A stretch of DNA of 9,491 bases from Flavisolibacter sp. (lineage in GTDB: Bacteria; Bacteroidota; Bacteroidia; Chitinophagales; Chitinophagaceae), in assembly GCA_025936195.1 (NCBI GenBank), contig JAICTW010000048.1, forward strand, positions 1-9,491. Reading direction: 5' to 3'. Shown here in pieces: positions 1-7,545 of the stretch. The translations under genes and the position numbers were made by a program. Every line of letters begins with the position of its first letter. The first letter of the stretch is position 1. The notes below the pieces were generated by a model. The model made no database searches and was not told the origin of the DNA. It saw nothing but the letters and a program-made list of their open reading frames with translations.

Positions 1-270
1 GAACATGCGGCACAGGACATGCGTGATCTTGAACAGAACTTAAGAGGACAGGCTGATAAAATGGACCAGGAACTTAATGATTATGCAGTAAGAAAGAAAG
101 TAGAATTCAATGATAAGATCCGGAATTTTTTGAAACAATATAACCAGGCAAAAGGATTTTCCTACATCATTGCCAATGAGCCCGGATTTATTTTTTACAG
201 GGATTCGTCCTTTGATATTACAAAAGATGTTGTTGCCGGTTTGAACGAGATTTATTCCGTAAAAAAATAA
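1..270 (+). CDS. OmpH/Skp-like periplasmic chaperone, C-terminal part (5' truncated by window edge)
   Basis: The reading frame is open to the left edge, so only the last 89 residues are visible. An ATG at 19 is in frame but is an internal methionine, not a convincing start. The visible part opens with a charged helix rich in Gln, Asp, Glu and Lys (about residues 1-45), as expected for the coiled-coil arms of Skp. It ends in the segment typical of the Bacteroidota OmpH family: a short beta stretch (FSYIIANEPG), then an aromatic/Asp stretch (FYRDSSFDITKDV) and a GLNEIY terminus. Skp/OmpH proteins are periplasmic holdases that carry unfolded outer-membrane proteins toward the BAM complex. The N-terminus, with any signal peptide, lies outside the window. 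The gene is followed by a strong terminator, so it probably ends its transcription unit. The family call is fairly sure; the exact paralogue is not. Confidence 0.8.
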   Translation, partial: EHAAQDMRDLEQNLRGQADKMDQELNDYAVRKKVEFNDKIRNFLKQYNQAKGFSYIIANEPGFIFYRDSSFDITKDVVAGLNEIYSVKK

Positions 271-284
271 ATTAGTCAGAAAAT

Positions 285-323
285 AAAAAAGATCCCGTCT
301 CTTCTAAAGACGGGATCTTTTTT
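285..323 (+). terminator. Intrinsic terminator after the OmpH-like gene
   Basis: A perfect 10-bp GC-containing stem (GATCCCGTCT at 291-300 with AGACGGGATC at 308-317) has a 7-base loop. It is extended by six A residues before (285-290) and six T residues after (318-323), giving 16 continuous pairs. It begins 14 bases past the stop codon. The A-tract and T-tract symmetry would allow function in both directions, although both neighbouring genes read on the plus strand. Confidence 0.93.
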
Positions 324-349
324 GCCTGCACCGTACATTCATTTATTTG
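321..349 (+). promoter_or_regulatory. Possible Bacteroidota-type promoter for the permease gene
   Basis: TTTG at 321-324 and TTTATTTG at 342-349 are 17 bases apart. Together they resemble the Bacteroidota sigma-70-type pattern TTTG (-33) with TAnnTTTG (-7), with one mismatch in the -7 box and slightly short spacing. Transcription would start near 356, about 30 bases before the ATG at 385. The -33 box overlaps the tail of the preceding terminator. This is a pattern match only, in an AT-rich gap where such matches arise easily. Confidence 0.3.
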
Positions 350-384
350 AATGAAATACCTATCTTCAAAAAAATTCATTGTTC

Positions 385-1851
385 ATGCAAGAACAGCTAC
401 TGACTGCGGAAGAAGCCATACAGGAAGATAAATCGTTTAAAAGATCGTTGGGATTATTAGATGCAACAATGATCGTTGCGGGGTCCATGATCGGATCGGG
501 AATCTTTATTGTGAGCTCCGACATTACGAGGCATGTGGGCAGTGCAGGCTGGCTTGTACTGGTTTGGCTGATCACAGGCTTCATGACGATCACGGCTGCA
601 TTAAGTTATGGTGAGTTGAGTGGCATGTTCCCGAAGGCTGGTGGTCAATATGTTTATTTGAGAGAGGCTTACAATCCGATGTTTGGATTTTTATATGGCT
701 GGAGTTTGTTTGCAGTGATACAGACGGCAACCATTGCAGCAGTAGGAGTTGCTTTTAGTAAGTTCACTTCTTATTTAATACCTGCAGTTGGCGAAGGAAA
801 CATTCTCTTAAGCGCCGGATCCTTTCATATTTCGGCAGCCCAGGTATTAGCTATTGTATTGATCATATTTCTTACTTACACAAATACAAAAGGCGTAAAA
901 GGCGGAAAGATCATTCAGACAACATTTACAAGTACCAAGCTTCTTGCTTTATTTGGATTGATTATTTTGGGATTTTTATTGACAAAGAATAATTTCTGGC
1001 ATACGAACTGGCAAAGTGGTTTTCAAACCATGCAGGATCTCGGAGCTAATGGAGAAGGAAAAGTTGCCACAGGTTGGAAAGCCATTTCAGGATTGGTATT
1101 TGTTGGCGCTATTGCTGCAGCAATGACCGGTTCTATTTTCAGCAGCGATGCATGGAATAATGTAACCTTCATTGCAGGTGAAATTAAAAATCCCAAAAAG
1201 AATATTGGATTAAGCCTTTTCATGGGAACACTGATCGTTACCATCATTTATGTGCTTGCCAATCTTATGTACCTGTATGTTTTGCCGATGGATGGAATTG
1301 CTTTTGCAAAAAATGACCGCGTAGCTGTTGTTGCTGCGGAGCAGTTTTTAGGAACGAACATAGGCCCTTATGTGATTGCTGTTTTGATCATGATCTCCAC
1401 CTTTGGTTGCAACAATGGATTGATACTGGCAGGCGCAAGAGTGTATTATACCATGGCTAAAGACGGATTGTTTTTCAAGAAGACAGGAACATTAAACAAG
1501 CATGCTGTTCCTGAATATGCTTTGTGGGTGCAATGCGCAGTGGCTTCTTTGTTGTGCTTAAGTGGTAGATATGGCGACCTTCTTACCATGATATCATTTG
1601 TAGTAGTGATCTTTTATGCACTTACGATCTATGGTATTTTTATTCTTCGTAAAAAACGACCTGATATGGAAAGGCCATACAAAGCATTTGGTTTTCCTGT
1701 TTTACCAATCATTTATATTTTATTGGCTATTGCATTTTGCATTGCATTGGTATTTGCATCTCCCACTTATTCCTTGGGCGGACTGGTTATCGTACTCATT
1801 GGAATTCCAATTTATTTTGTTGCTTTGGCACGCAAAAGTTCCGGAGCATAA
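385..1851 (+). CDS. APC superfamily amino-acid permease (LAT-like)
   Basis: A 488-residue polytopic inner-membrane transporter, the usual length for 12-helix APC carriers. I chose the ATG at 385; a TTG two codons earlier (379) is in frame but less likely. Helix 1 holds the unwound glycine motif GSMIGSGIF (residues 33-41), which binds the amino-acid backbone in this fold. Other family marks are YGELSGMFPKAGGQY (75-89), the TM6 region SSDAWNNVTFIAGEIKNP (253-270), the cytoplasmic stretch MAKDGLFFKKTG (357-368) and RPYKAFGFPVLP (430-441). The AWNN...EIKNP pattern resembles the LAT branch (2.A.3.8) of neutral amino-acid exchangers and SteT-like carriers. The substrate cannot be read from the sequence. 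The gene ends 3 bases before rfaE1, so the two are probably cotranscribed, although no functional link is obvious. Confidence 0.9.
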   Translation: MQEQLLTAEEAIQEDKSFKRSLGLLDATMIVAGSMIGSGIFIVSSDITRHVGSAGWLVLVWLITGFMTITAALSYGELSGMFPKAGGQYVYLREAYNPMFGFLYGWSLFAVIQTATIAAVGVAFSKFTSYLIPAVGEGNILLSAGSFHISAAQVLAIVLIIFLTYTNTKGVKGGKIIQTTFTSTKLLALFGLIILGFLLTKNNFWHTNWQSGFQTMQDLGANGEGKVATGWKAISGLVFVGAIAAAMTGSIFSSDAWNNVTFIAGEIKNPKKNIGLSLFMGTLIVTIIYVLANLMYLYVLPMDGIAFAKNDRVAVVAAEQFLGTNIGPYVIAVLIMISTFGCNNGLILAGARVYYTMAKDGLFFKKTGTLNKHAVPEYALWVQCAVASLLCLSGRYGDLLTMISFVVVIFYALTIYGIFILRKKRPDMERPYKAFGFPVLPIIYILLAIAFCIALVFASPTYSLGGLVIVLIGIPIYFVALARKSSGA

Positions 1852-1854
1852 TAC

Positions 1855-2850
1855 ATGGAAAACTTTCAATCTCTTTTTAAAAAATTCTCTTCCATCAAAG
1901 TAGGTGTTATTGGTGATGTAATGCTCGATACGTACATGTGGGGAGAAGTGGAACGTATTTCACCGGAAGCACCTGTTCCAATTGTTTCATTAAAAAATAA
2001 AGATCATCGCATTGGCGGTGCAGGTAATGTGGCATTAAATCTTCAATCATTAGGAGCAGAAGCATTTGTATTATCAGCAACCGGAGACGATGATGATGCT
2101 AATAAGCTGAATGCCTTATTCACTTCGCAAAATGTAAACTGCAGCTATTGTTTCAAAAGCAAAGAAAGAATTACCACCAACAAAACAAGAGTGATCAGCC
2201 GCAACCAGCACATGATGCGGTTAGATGCTGAAATGACGAAAGATCTTTCTCCTGCCGATCAGGAAAAAATGACAGAACGCTTTGAACAATTTATAGAAAA
2301 GGAAAAACCACAGGTAGTCATTCTTGAAGACTACAATAAAGGTGTGCTTACAGAAGCGTTAATTCAATTTATCATTTCCGCTTGCAAAAAAAACGGGATC
2401 ATAACCGCAGTTGATCCCAAACGCAAAAATTTTCTACAATATAAAAATGTTGACATTTTCAAACCAAATTTAAAGGAAGCAAAAGAAGCCTTGAACATTT
2501 TAACTGCCGGTGTGAGTCTTCAGCTTTTACAGGATATTCATAGCGAACTGCATCATCTTCTGCATCATCAAATTTCACTGATCACTCTTTCAGAAAAGGG
2601 TGTTTTTTACCAGCAGAAGGATCAATCTGAAATTATTCCTTCTCACCTGCGCAATATTGCTGATGTTTCCGGAGCAGGCGATACGGTTATTGCTGTGGCT
2701 TCTCTGGTGTATGCTGTCACAAAAAATGTTCGCCTGATGGCGCAGGTTGCTAATATTGCCGGCGGACTGGTTTGCGAAGAAGTGGGCACGGTAGCAATAG
2801 ATAAGGAGAAACTGCTACAGGAGTGCGGTTTATTACTGAGACAGCTATAA
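1855..2850 (+). CDS. rfaE1: D-glycero-beta-D-manno-heptose-7-phosphate kinase (PfkB family, RfaE1/HldE kinase domain)
   Basis: A 331-residue ribokinase/PfkB-fold enzyme. RfaE1 phosphorylates heptose 7-phosphate at C1 to the 1,7-bisphosphate on the way to ADP-heptose for the LPS inner core. Visible marks are the N-terminal GDVMLDTYMWGEVERISPEAP (residues 20-40), characteristic of the RfaE branch, the sugar-binding GGAGNVALNLQSLG (54-67), DYNKGVL (159-165), DPKRKNF (187-193), the KPN...E segment (203-208) and the C-terminal anion-hole motif DVSGAGDT (270-277) with catalytic Asp276. In E. coli the homologue HldE carries a second, C-terminal adenylyltransferase domain. That domain is absent here and the protein ends where the kinase fold ends, so the adenylyl transfer step needs a separate RfaE2 gene elsewhere. 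The start is the ATG 3 bases after the permease stop; no Shine-Dalgarno site is visible. Confidence 0.92.
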   Translation: MENFQSLFKKFSSIKVGVIGDVMLDTYMWGEVERISPEAPVPIVSLKNKDHRIGGAGNVALNLQSLGAEAFVLSATGDDDDANKLNALFTSQNVNCSYCFKSKERITTNKTRVISRNQHMMRLDAEMTKDLSPADQEKMTERFEQFIEKEKPQVVILEDYNKGVLTEALIQFIISACKKNGIITAVDPKRKNFLQYKNVDIFKPNLKEAKEALNILTAGVSLQLLQDIHSELHHLLHHQISLITLSEKGVFYQQKDQSEIIPSHLRNIADVSGAGDTVIAVASLVYAVTKNVRLMAQVANIAGGLVCEEVGTVAIDKEKLLQECGLLLRQL

Positions 2851-2922
2851 AAACATTTTGGCGAAGCAGCATTAATGAACAAAATAGTGCAAATTTGTGG
2901 CGTTAGCAGCGGATCAGCACCA

Positions 2923-3612
2923 ATGAAGAAATTTGCAATCATAGTAGCCGGTGGTACCGGAAGAAGAATGGGAGCTGCAGTACCCAAACAATTTTTACTC
3001 CTCAACGATAAGCCTGTTTTATACTATACATTGAAAGCTTTTTTGGAAGCTTACAATGATCTTCAAATTGTTTTAGTATTGCCTGAAGACTATTCTGACA
3101 TCGGTAAAGAAGTGATTGATGCCTATTTTGATTATAGCCGCATACAGATAACCTTTGGCGGAGAAACACGCTTTCATTCCGTTCAAAACGGTTTGCAATT
3201 GGTGCAGGATGAATCCATCATTTTTGTTCATGATGCGGTTCGTTGCCTCGTAAGTGTGGATTTGATCAGGGAATGTTATGAACATGCCTCTGTTATGGGA
3301 ACAGCGGTTCCCGTTGTTCGTCCAAAGGATAGCGTTCGTTTATTGAATGAAGAGAACAACGACAATGAAGTACTTGACCGCAATAAAGTGGTGATGGTGC
3401 AGACACCGCAAACCTTTCACAGTAAAATATTATTGCCTGCTTTTAAAATTGATTACAAAGAGCAATTCACCGATGAAGCCACAGTGGTGGAATCGTTTGG
3501 CTTGAAGATTTCGTTAATAGAAGGAGAGGAGACGAATATCAAAATTACACGGCCGTCAGATCTTTTGATTGCCGAAGCTTTGTTAACTGAGCTGGAAAAT
3601 TCCGAATCGTAG
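2923..3612 (+). CDS. ispD: 2-C-methyl-D-erythritol 4-phosphate cytidylyltransferase
   Basis: A 229-residue cytosolic enzyme of the non-mevalonate (MEP) pathway that joins CTP and methylerythritol 4-phosphate to CDP-ME. The N-terminal nucleotide-binding motif VAGGTGRRMGAAVPKQF (residues 8-24) contains the catalytic Arg15 and Lys22. Further family motifs are GGETRFHSVQNGL (79-91), VHDAVRCLV (102-110), TPQTF (161-165), TDEATVVE (183-190) and the C-terminal NIKITRPSDL (205-214). The usual Pro of the HDAxRP motif is Cys108 here. I chose the ATG at 2923 because it places the nucleotide-binding motif at residue 8 and gives the family's usual length. An in-frame ATG at 2875 would add 16 residues with no family similarity. 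The gene lies 72 bases after rfaE1 and may belong to the same transcription unit. Both products feed envelope synthesis. Confidence 0.95.
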   Translation: MKKFAIIVAGGTGRRMGAAVPKQFLLLNDKPVLYYTLKAFLEAYNDLQIVLVLPEDYSDIGKEVIDAYFDYSRIQITFGGETRFHSVQNGLQLVQDESIIFVHDAVRCLVSVDLIRECYEHASVMGTAVPVVRPKDSVRLLNEENNDNEVLDRNKVVMVQTPQTFHSKILLPAFKIDYKEQFTDEATVVESFGLKISLIEGEETNIKITRPSDLLIAEALLTELENSES

Positions 3613-3615
3613 TTT

Positions 3616-3737
3616 AAGAGTTAACCGTTTTCAATTTGCAGTTGGCATTGAACAGTATCTAAATTCATGAGCTGTTTGTTTCTGCGAAGCAGTTGAAAAC
3701 TGCAAACTTCAAATTGTAAACTGCAAGCTTTACTCTT
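3616..3737. repeat. Inverted pair of degenerate heptanucleotide repeats between convergent genes
   Basis: The 117-base gap between ispD and the GNAT-like gene holds no ORF of note. Its right side (3698-3725) reads as four consecutive seven-base units, AACTGCA, AACTTCA, AATTGTA and AACTGCA. The left side (3628-3655) carries units of the complementary type, TTTTCAA, TTTGCAG, TTGGCAT and TGAACAG. The arms can pair: CAATTTG (3632-3638) with CAAATTG (3710-3716), or TTTGCAGTT (3635-3643) with AACTGCAAA (3698-3706). The outer ends AAGAGT.AA (3616-3624) and TTTACTCTT (3729-3737) also match inversely, the right one lying in the last codons of the GNAT-like gene. A compact hairpin, GCAGTTGAAAACTGC, sits at 3689-3703. 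No T-run follows any stem, so this is not a standard intrinsic terminator, though it may stop transcription from both sides. Confidence 0.6.
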
Positions 3738-4644
3738 TCACCCATCTCACATACCAGGGTAATTTATTCATTTTTATGGCAGCGTATTTCTCTTCGTTTG
3801 ATCCAAAGCTGCTGTAAAAGAATGCAAGATTTCGAAAATCACTTCCCTCAAAATCCAATAGTAAATTTTGTTCCGCATGATCTTTAATGAAGGTATCAAT
3901 TAATGCATGCGAAGCTCCTAAAGTTCTTCCATTAGGATGATTACCCACCAAAATATAATAAGCTCTGTTGTGTGAAAATGTAAAGACACAGGAAGCCAGC
4001 AATTCACCTTTGTTTGAAAAGATGCCGTAAGCTTTTGCAGAAGATCTTTCTTTCAAAATTGAATAGAGTTTTTCAAAATTTTTAAAATCCTTTCCTGTAT
4101 TGTTTTTCGATTGTTGTTCTGCTAAATCTATCACTGCATTCACATCTACATCGCGGTTTGCATAGCATCCATACTGAACTGATTTTTTGATATTCCTTTT
4201 AAGATTCTCTCTATAATTAGCATAGAGCGTTTCGTAAGGCTGATTCAAATTCAAAACATAATTCATCCGTTCCTGCAAATTAAAATCACTCAATGAAAAA
4301 AGATTCCGGTGGTTGAGAGAAAATTCCCAAAGTCTGAATTTAGGAGGAATCGCCTGAAGAAATTTCTGAAGCAATTCACTGTTAATTGCATTTCCAAACA
4401 AGCCCAGTTGCGCTGTTAAAAATGGTTGATATAAATAATAGATGCCAAGTTTTTTTCTCCAGGGCAAGGGCATGACTGCTTCATAGTTATTCAACACCAA
4501 TGCATCCCAGTTATCCGCCATGTGGTCTAAGTAAAATGAATACGCATAAATCAATCCGTTGCCGGCTTTATCAATACATTCATCCCAAAGCAGCTTATTG
4601 ATTTGATCGTTTTTTAAATACTGTATGGTATTCAGTGAAGACAT
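3730..4644 (-). CDS. GNAT/FemAB-like acyltransferase family protein
   Basis: A 304-residue protein without signal peptide or membrane helices, probably cytosolic. It resembles the duplicated-GNAT-fold proteins often annotated as FemAB-like or Acetyltransf_6. Supporting features are the basic helix YRENLKRNIKKSVQYG (residues 144-159), typical of the start of the second GNAT domain, the core strands AYGIFSNKGELLASCVF (205-221) and AYYILVGNHP (228-237), the helix after GRTLGASHALID (239-250), and the C-terminal LDFEGSDFRNLAFFYSSFG (263-281), which matches the family's D-F-x-G-S...FY..FG ending. Relatives transfer acyl or aminoacyl groups to amines, some using aminoacyl-tRNA and acting on peptidoglycan. 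The substrate here is unknown. The start codon overlaps the peptidase stop by one base (TAATG), indicating translational coupling. The 3' end runs into the inverted heptad-repeat region. Confidence 0.75.
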   Translation of the reverse strand: MSSLNTIQYLKNDQINKLLWDECIDKAGNGLIYAYSFYLDHMADNWDALVLNNYEAVMPLPWRKKLGIYYLYQPFLTAQLGLFGNAINSELLQKFLQAIPPKFRLWEFSLNHRNLFSLSDFNLQERMNYVLNLNQPYETLYANYRENLKRNIKKSVQYGCYANRDVDVNAVIDLAEQQSKNNTGKDFKNFEKLYSILKERSSAKAYGIFSNKGELLASCVFTFSHNRAYYILVGNHPNGRTLGASHALIDTFIKDHAEQNLLLDFEGSDFRNLAFFYSSFGSNEEKYAAIKMNKLPWYVRWVKE

Positions 4645-7475
4645 TAGAACTCTGTTATGCGGTTGGCCTCTTTAATAGATTTTGTATAAAAATTAATGCT
4701 GAAGGAAATGGTTTTAAAAAACCGGTTCTTACCCAATGTTGATTTAAAATAATCGCCATATGCTTTGTTATACAAAACGGGAATGTAAATATTGATGGCC
4801 TCATCAAACAAAGGAATCTGAAATCCTGCATCAAACAAAAAGCGGTCAATATCTGCATTTCTGTTCCATGCTTCTGCATACGTGCCTACATCAAAAAAAA
4901 CATGCAGTGGAATTTTTACCGGCAAAACAGAAAGCGGATTTATTTTTTTTGGAATGCTTGCACTAAAGTTGGCTGCTGTTAACCAGTTGTCTGTTTTACC
5001 AACTTTATCAGCTAATAAATTCGTCCGCACCTTAAAAGCGCCATCTCTAATCATGATCTGCTGACTGGTTGCGCCTTCAAATTTATTGCGTCCTGCAAAA
5101 TAATTGCTGTAAGTATAATCTTCATATCCGTTTGGTCCCGTCATGTTCAGGAAATAACGGTCATTGGCAAATTGCTTGCTGATGCTTCTTCCATTGATGT
5201 AAAGGAACTTGCCTGCGAAAAACCGTACCTGTAATCCTCCTTCTTTATAATTAAAAAAATAATGAGCAGTAACTGTCGGCCGTAAAAAATCTTTTGTTTG
5301 GTCAATTTGCAAATCAATATCGAAGGGATAAAGGCTGCGGTAATTTTCATAAACGAATTGCAGACGGTTTACATAACGGTTTTCTTTTGGCAGATAGTAA
5401 TGAAGGAAGAAGGAAGTGTCGGTACCAATTATTGTGGTATCCGGAACAATCCTCAGAGATTGTTCATTGATCAAAAATGTTTTCCATTGAATGAATTTAT
5501 TGATGGTGCTCTTTGGGCTTTTTTGTTTAAAGGTAAATTTGAAACCAGGTACCAGTTTTTGAAATTGCATGAATAAACTCCTTCCGGCGGTATCTTTAAA
5601 TTCATCCATGGTGAACTTTGAAGCATTTAAAAAAATATCTGTTTTTTCAATGGCTCCATTTGACATCATCGTGTAATTGAGTTTACCAAGTGCCGTAAAT
5701 TTTTTCGAACGTGTTCCAAACATTGGCGCCAGAAAAAACTGGAATTTATTAGGAGGAAGTGTATAGTTAGTGATCAGTCCTCCTACCATCAATTTATCGT
5801 AGGCATTAATGCCTGTTGCAGGAGAGATGATCAAAACATTTTTTGTTGGATTCAGAAGAAAGTTTTTAATGCTGCCTTTTGCAAAAGGACTGATCAGTTT
5901 AAATCCCGTTAGTTTTTCATTGGGCAAAACACCTTTTGTATGGAGCAATGAAAAGATGGAGTCGGTTTTACTTTCAAGTACCGGCTCAAAAATGGCTTTG
6001 AAATATTCGGGTTGCGGATGCCTGAATTTCCATTGGTCAAAATACCGGTGCATTTGTGTTTTGAAATTTTCTTTGCCTGCTTCAGCTTCCAACAGTTGCA
6101 TCCATTTAGCGGTTTTATGATAAGCCACTATTTCATAGTTCACTTCATTAAAGTTTTGCGAAGTAGTTTCAATAGGCTGGTCTTTTCTTCGTTCCGCAAT
6201 CGTTTGAAACAATAATTCATTCTCCTTTGTTCTTCCGTATTTCTGATGCATGTATCTGTATTCATAAAACGTATTCATGCCTTCATCCATCCACGGATGA
6301 TCTCTTTCATTAGTAGCCAAAGCGCCATAAAACCAATTGTGTCCAAGTTCGTGTGCAATCACATCATCTAAATCTTTTGAAGAAGAAACAGGTGAGATGA
6401 TAGTGATGGTTGGATATTCCATTCCACCACCAAAACTTTGCGGACCCTGAACAACAGAAGCTATAGAGTAGGGATATTCGCCCACTTCATTTGAATAAAA
6501 GCGCAAAGCATCTTTAGCAAACTGGCGACTGTTCTTCCATACGCTTTCCTGCTGCGGTGTATAATAGGAATACACTTCAATGATTTTTCCTGAAGGCAGT
6601 TGGCAGCTATCATTTTGTACAATAAAATTTTTATCGGCAAACCAGGCAAAGTCGTGAATACTGTCCTGCTTGTATTGGAGGGTTTTCGTTTGTTCAGAAG
6701 AAGGAGGAGTTTTTTGAACAATGGTTTTGATGGCGCCACCTTTTTGTTTTTGCTTTACCAGCTTCCATTCAAAATTTTTTCTTTCCGTGAGCCATTGTTT
6801 CTCTTCTTCGTTTTGCAATTCTCCCGTTGCTGCCACTACATAATTTTTAGGAACGGTTATACTTACATCAAAGCTTCCAAACTCGCTGTAAAATTCTCCC
6901 TGATCTAAATAAGGCATGAGATGCCATCCATTTTTATCATATACTGCGGGCTTGGGATACCATTGCGTTACCTGGAACGAATGATCATCATAACCACCAC
7001 GTGAAAAATTGAATGGGAGCTTTTCGTGAAAAGGTGTAGTAATAATTATTTTTTGCTTTGGCGGCAGCGGCTTTGGCAAAATCAATTTGATGACATCAAT
7101 ATATTGCGGATGGTCTTCTGTTTTTGCGGTGCTGCCATCTACTTTAAAATCCAGGCGATTGATGTATCCCCTTTGTTCCGGTCCTGAGAAATAAAAATCT
7201 GTATTGCCTAATTCCAGTTCCTGGTCGCTGAATGCAGTCCTATCGTTTTTATAAGCATTTGGCCAAAGATGGAACCAGATGAAATGAAGGGTGTCCGAAG
7301 AATTATTGGCGTACACGATCTTTTCAAAAGCATCAAGTGTTTTTTCTTTATCGTTCAGGGTAACATCAATGGTATAATCAACTCTTTGTTGCCAGTATTG
7401 AGAGAAAGCCATAAGCTGTGAGCCGCAAGCAACAAGGAAGAAAATCAGTTTTTTCAACAGATATGTTTTGCTCAA
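4644..7475 (-). CDS. Exported M1-family zinc metallopeptidase with a beta-rich, barrel-like C-terminal half
   Basis: A 943-residue protein. Residues 1-25 form an export signal (KKLIFFLVACGSQLMAFS). It contains LVAC, so lipoprotein cleavage at Cys17 is as possible as signal peptidase I cleavage near residue 25. Residues about 30-510 are an M1 peptidase: the N-terminal beta domain, a GAMEN-like exopeptidase motif GGGMEYP (349-355), the zinc site HELGH (375-379) with the third ligand Glu398 exactly 18 residues later, and a likely catalytic Tyr452 (AYHKTAKWM). All key catalytic residues are present. Residues about 520-943 lack helical HEAT-like repeats. They consist of many short alternating polar/hydrophobic aromatic-rich strands, end in Phe, and look like an outer-membrane barrel; this is inference. 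The start is a TTG at 7475, since the upstream frame hits a stop at 7506-7508 without an ATG; a second TTG at 7457 is an alternative. The gene is translationally coupled to the GNAT-like gene. Confidence 0.88.
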   Translation of the reverse strand: MSKTYLLKKLIFFLVACGSQLMAFSQYWQQRVDYTIDVTLNDKEKTLDAFEKIVYANNSSDTLHFIWFHLWPNAYKNDRTAFSDQELELGNTDFYFSGPEQRGYINRLDFKVDGSTAKTEDHPQYIDVIKLILPKPLPPKQKIIITTPFHEKLPFNFSRGGYDDHSFQVTQWYPKPAVYDKNGWHLMPYLDQGEFYSEFGSFDVSITVPKNYVVAATGELQNEEEKQWLTERKNFEWKLVKQKQKGGAIKTIVQKTPPSSEQTKTLQYKQDSIHDFAWFADKNFIVQNDSCQLPSGKIIEVYSYYTPQQESVWKNSRQFAKDALRFYSNEVGEYPYSIASVVQGPQSFGGGMEYPTITIISPVSSSKDLDDVIAHELGHNWFYGALATNERDHPWMDEGMNTFYEYRYMHQKYGRTKENELLFQTIAERRKDQPIETTSQNFNEVNYEIVAYHKTAKWMQLLEAEAGKENFKTQMHRYFDQWKFRHPQPEYFKAIFEPVLESKTDSIFSLLHTKGVLPNEKLTGFKLISPFAKGSIKNFLLNPTKNVLIISPATGINAYDKLMVGGLITNYTLPPNKFQFFLAPMFGTRSKKFTALGKLNYTMMSNGAIEKTDIFLNASKFTMDEFKDTAGRSLFMQFQKLVPGFKFTFKQKSPKSTINKFIQWKTFLINEQSLRIVPDTTIIGTDTSFFLHYYLPKENRYVNRLQFVYENYRSLYPFDIDLQIDQTKDFLRPTVTAHYFFNYKEGGLQVRFFAGKFLYINGRSISKQFANDRYFLNMTGPNGYEDYTYSNYFAGRNKFEGATSQQIMIRDGAFKVRTNLLADKVGKTDNWLTAANFSASIPKKINPLSVLPVKIPLHVFFDVGTYAEAWNRNADIDRFLFDAGFQIPLFDEAINIYIPVLYNKAYGDYFKSTLGKNRFFKTISFSINFYTKSIKEANRITEF

Positions 7476-7545
7476 AAATATAAAATTCCCTTTAGGAGAA
7501 GGTTTTTATGAACCAATTGGTGCGAATGCTATTTGGCTTCTCTTG

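Noticed and set aside
2875..2922. A 16-residue N-terminal extension of IspD from the ATG at 2875
   Set aside because: The extra residues have no family similarity, and the ATG at 2923 gives the normal start just before the nucleotide-binding motif.
2643..3005. A 120-codon open frame on the minus strand across the rfaE1/ispD junction
   Set aside because: It lies opposite two well-supported genes, has no recognisable domain and a Cys/Pro/Ser-rich composition typical of an antisense shadow.
3681..3703. Hairpins CTGCGAAGCAG and GCAGTTGAAAACTGC as an intrinsic terminator
   Set aside because: The stems are short (4 and 6 pairs), overlap each other, and are not followed by a T-run on either strand.
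6600..6908. A 102-codon plus-strand frame inside the peptidase gene
   Set aside because: It is antisense to the conserved M1 coding sequence and has a Phe/Leu-rich composition arising from the complement of Lys/Glu codons.
7473..7480. TATTTTTG on the minus strand as a -7 promoter box for the peptidase gene
   Set aside because: No TTTG-like -33 box lies at proper distance, and the box would overlap the best start codon.
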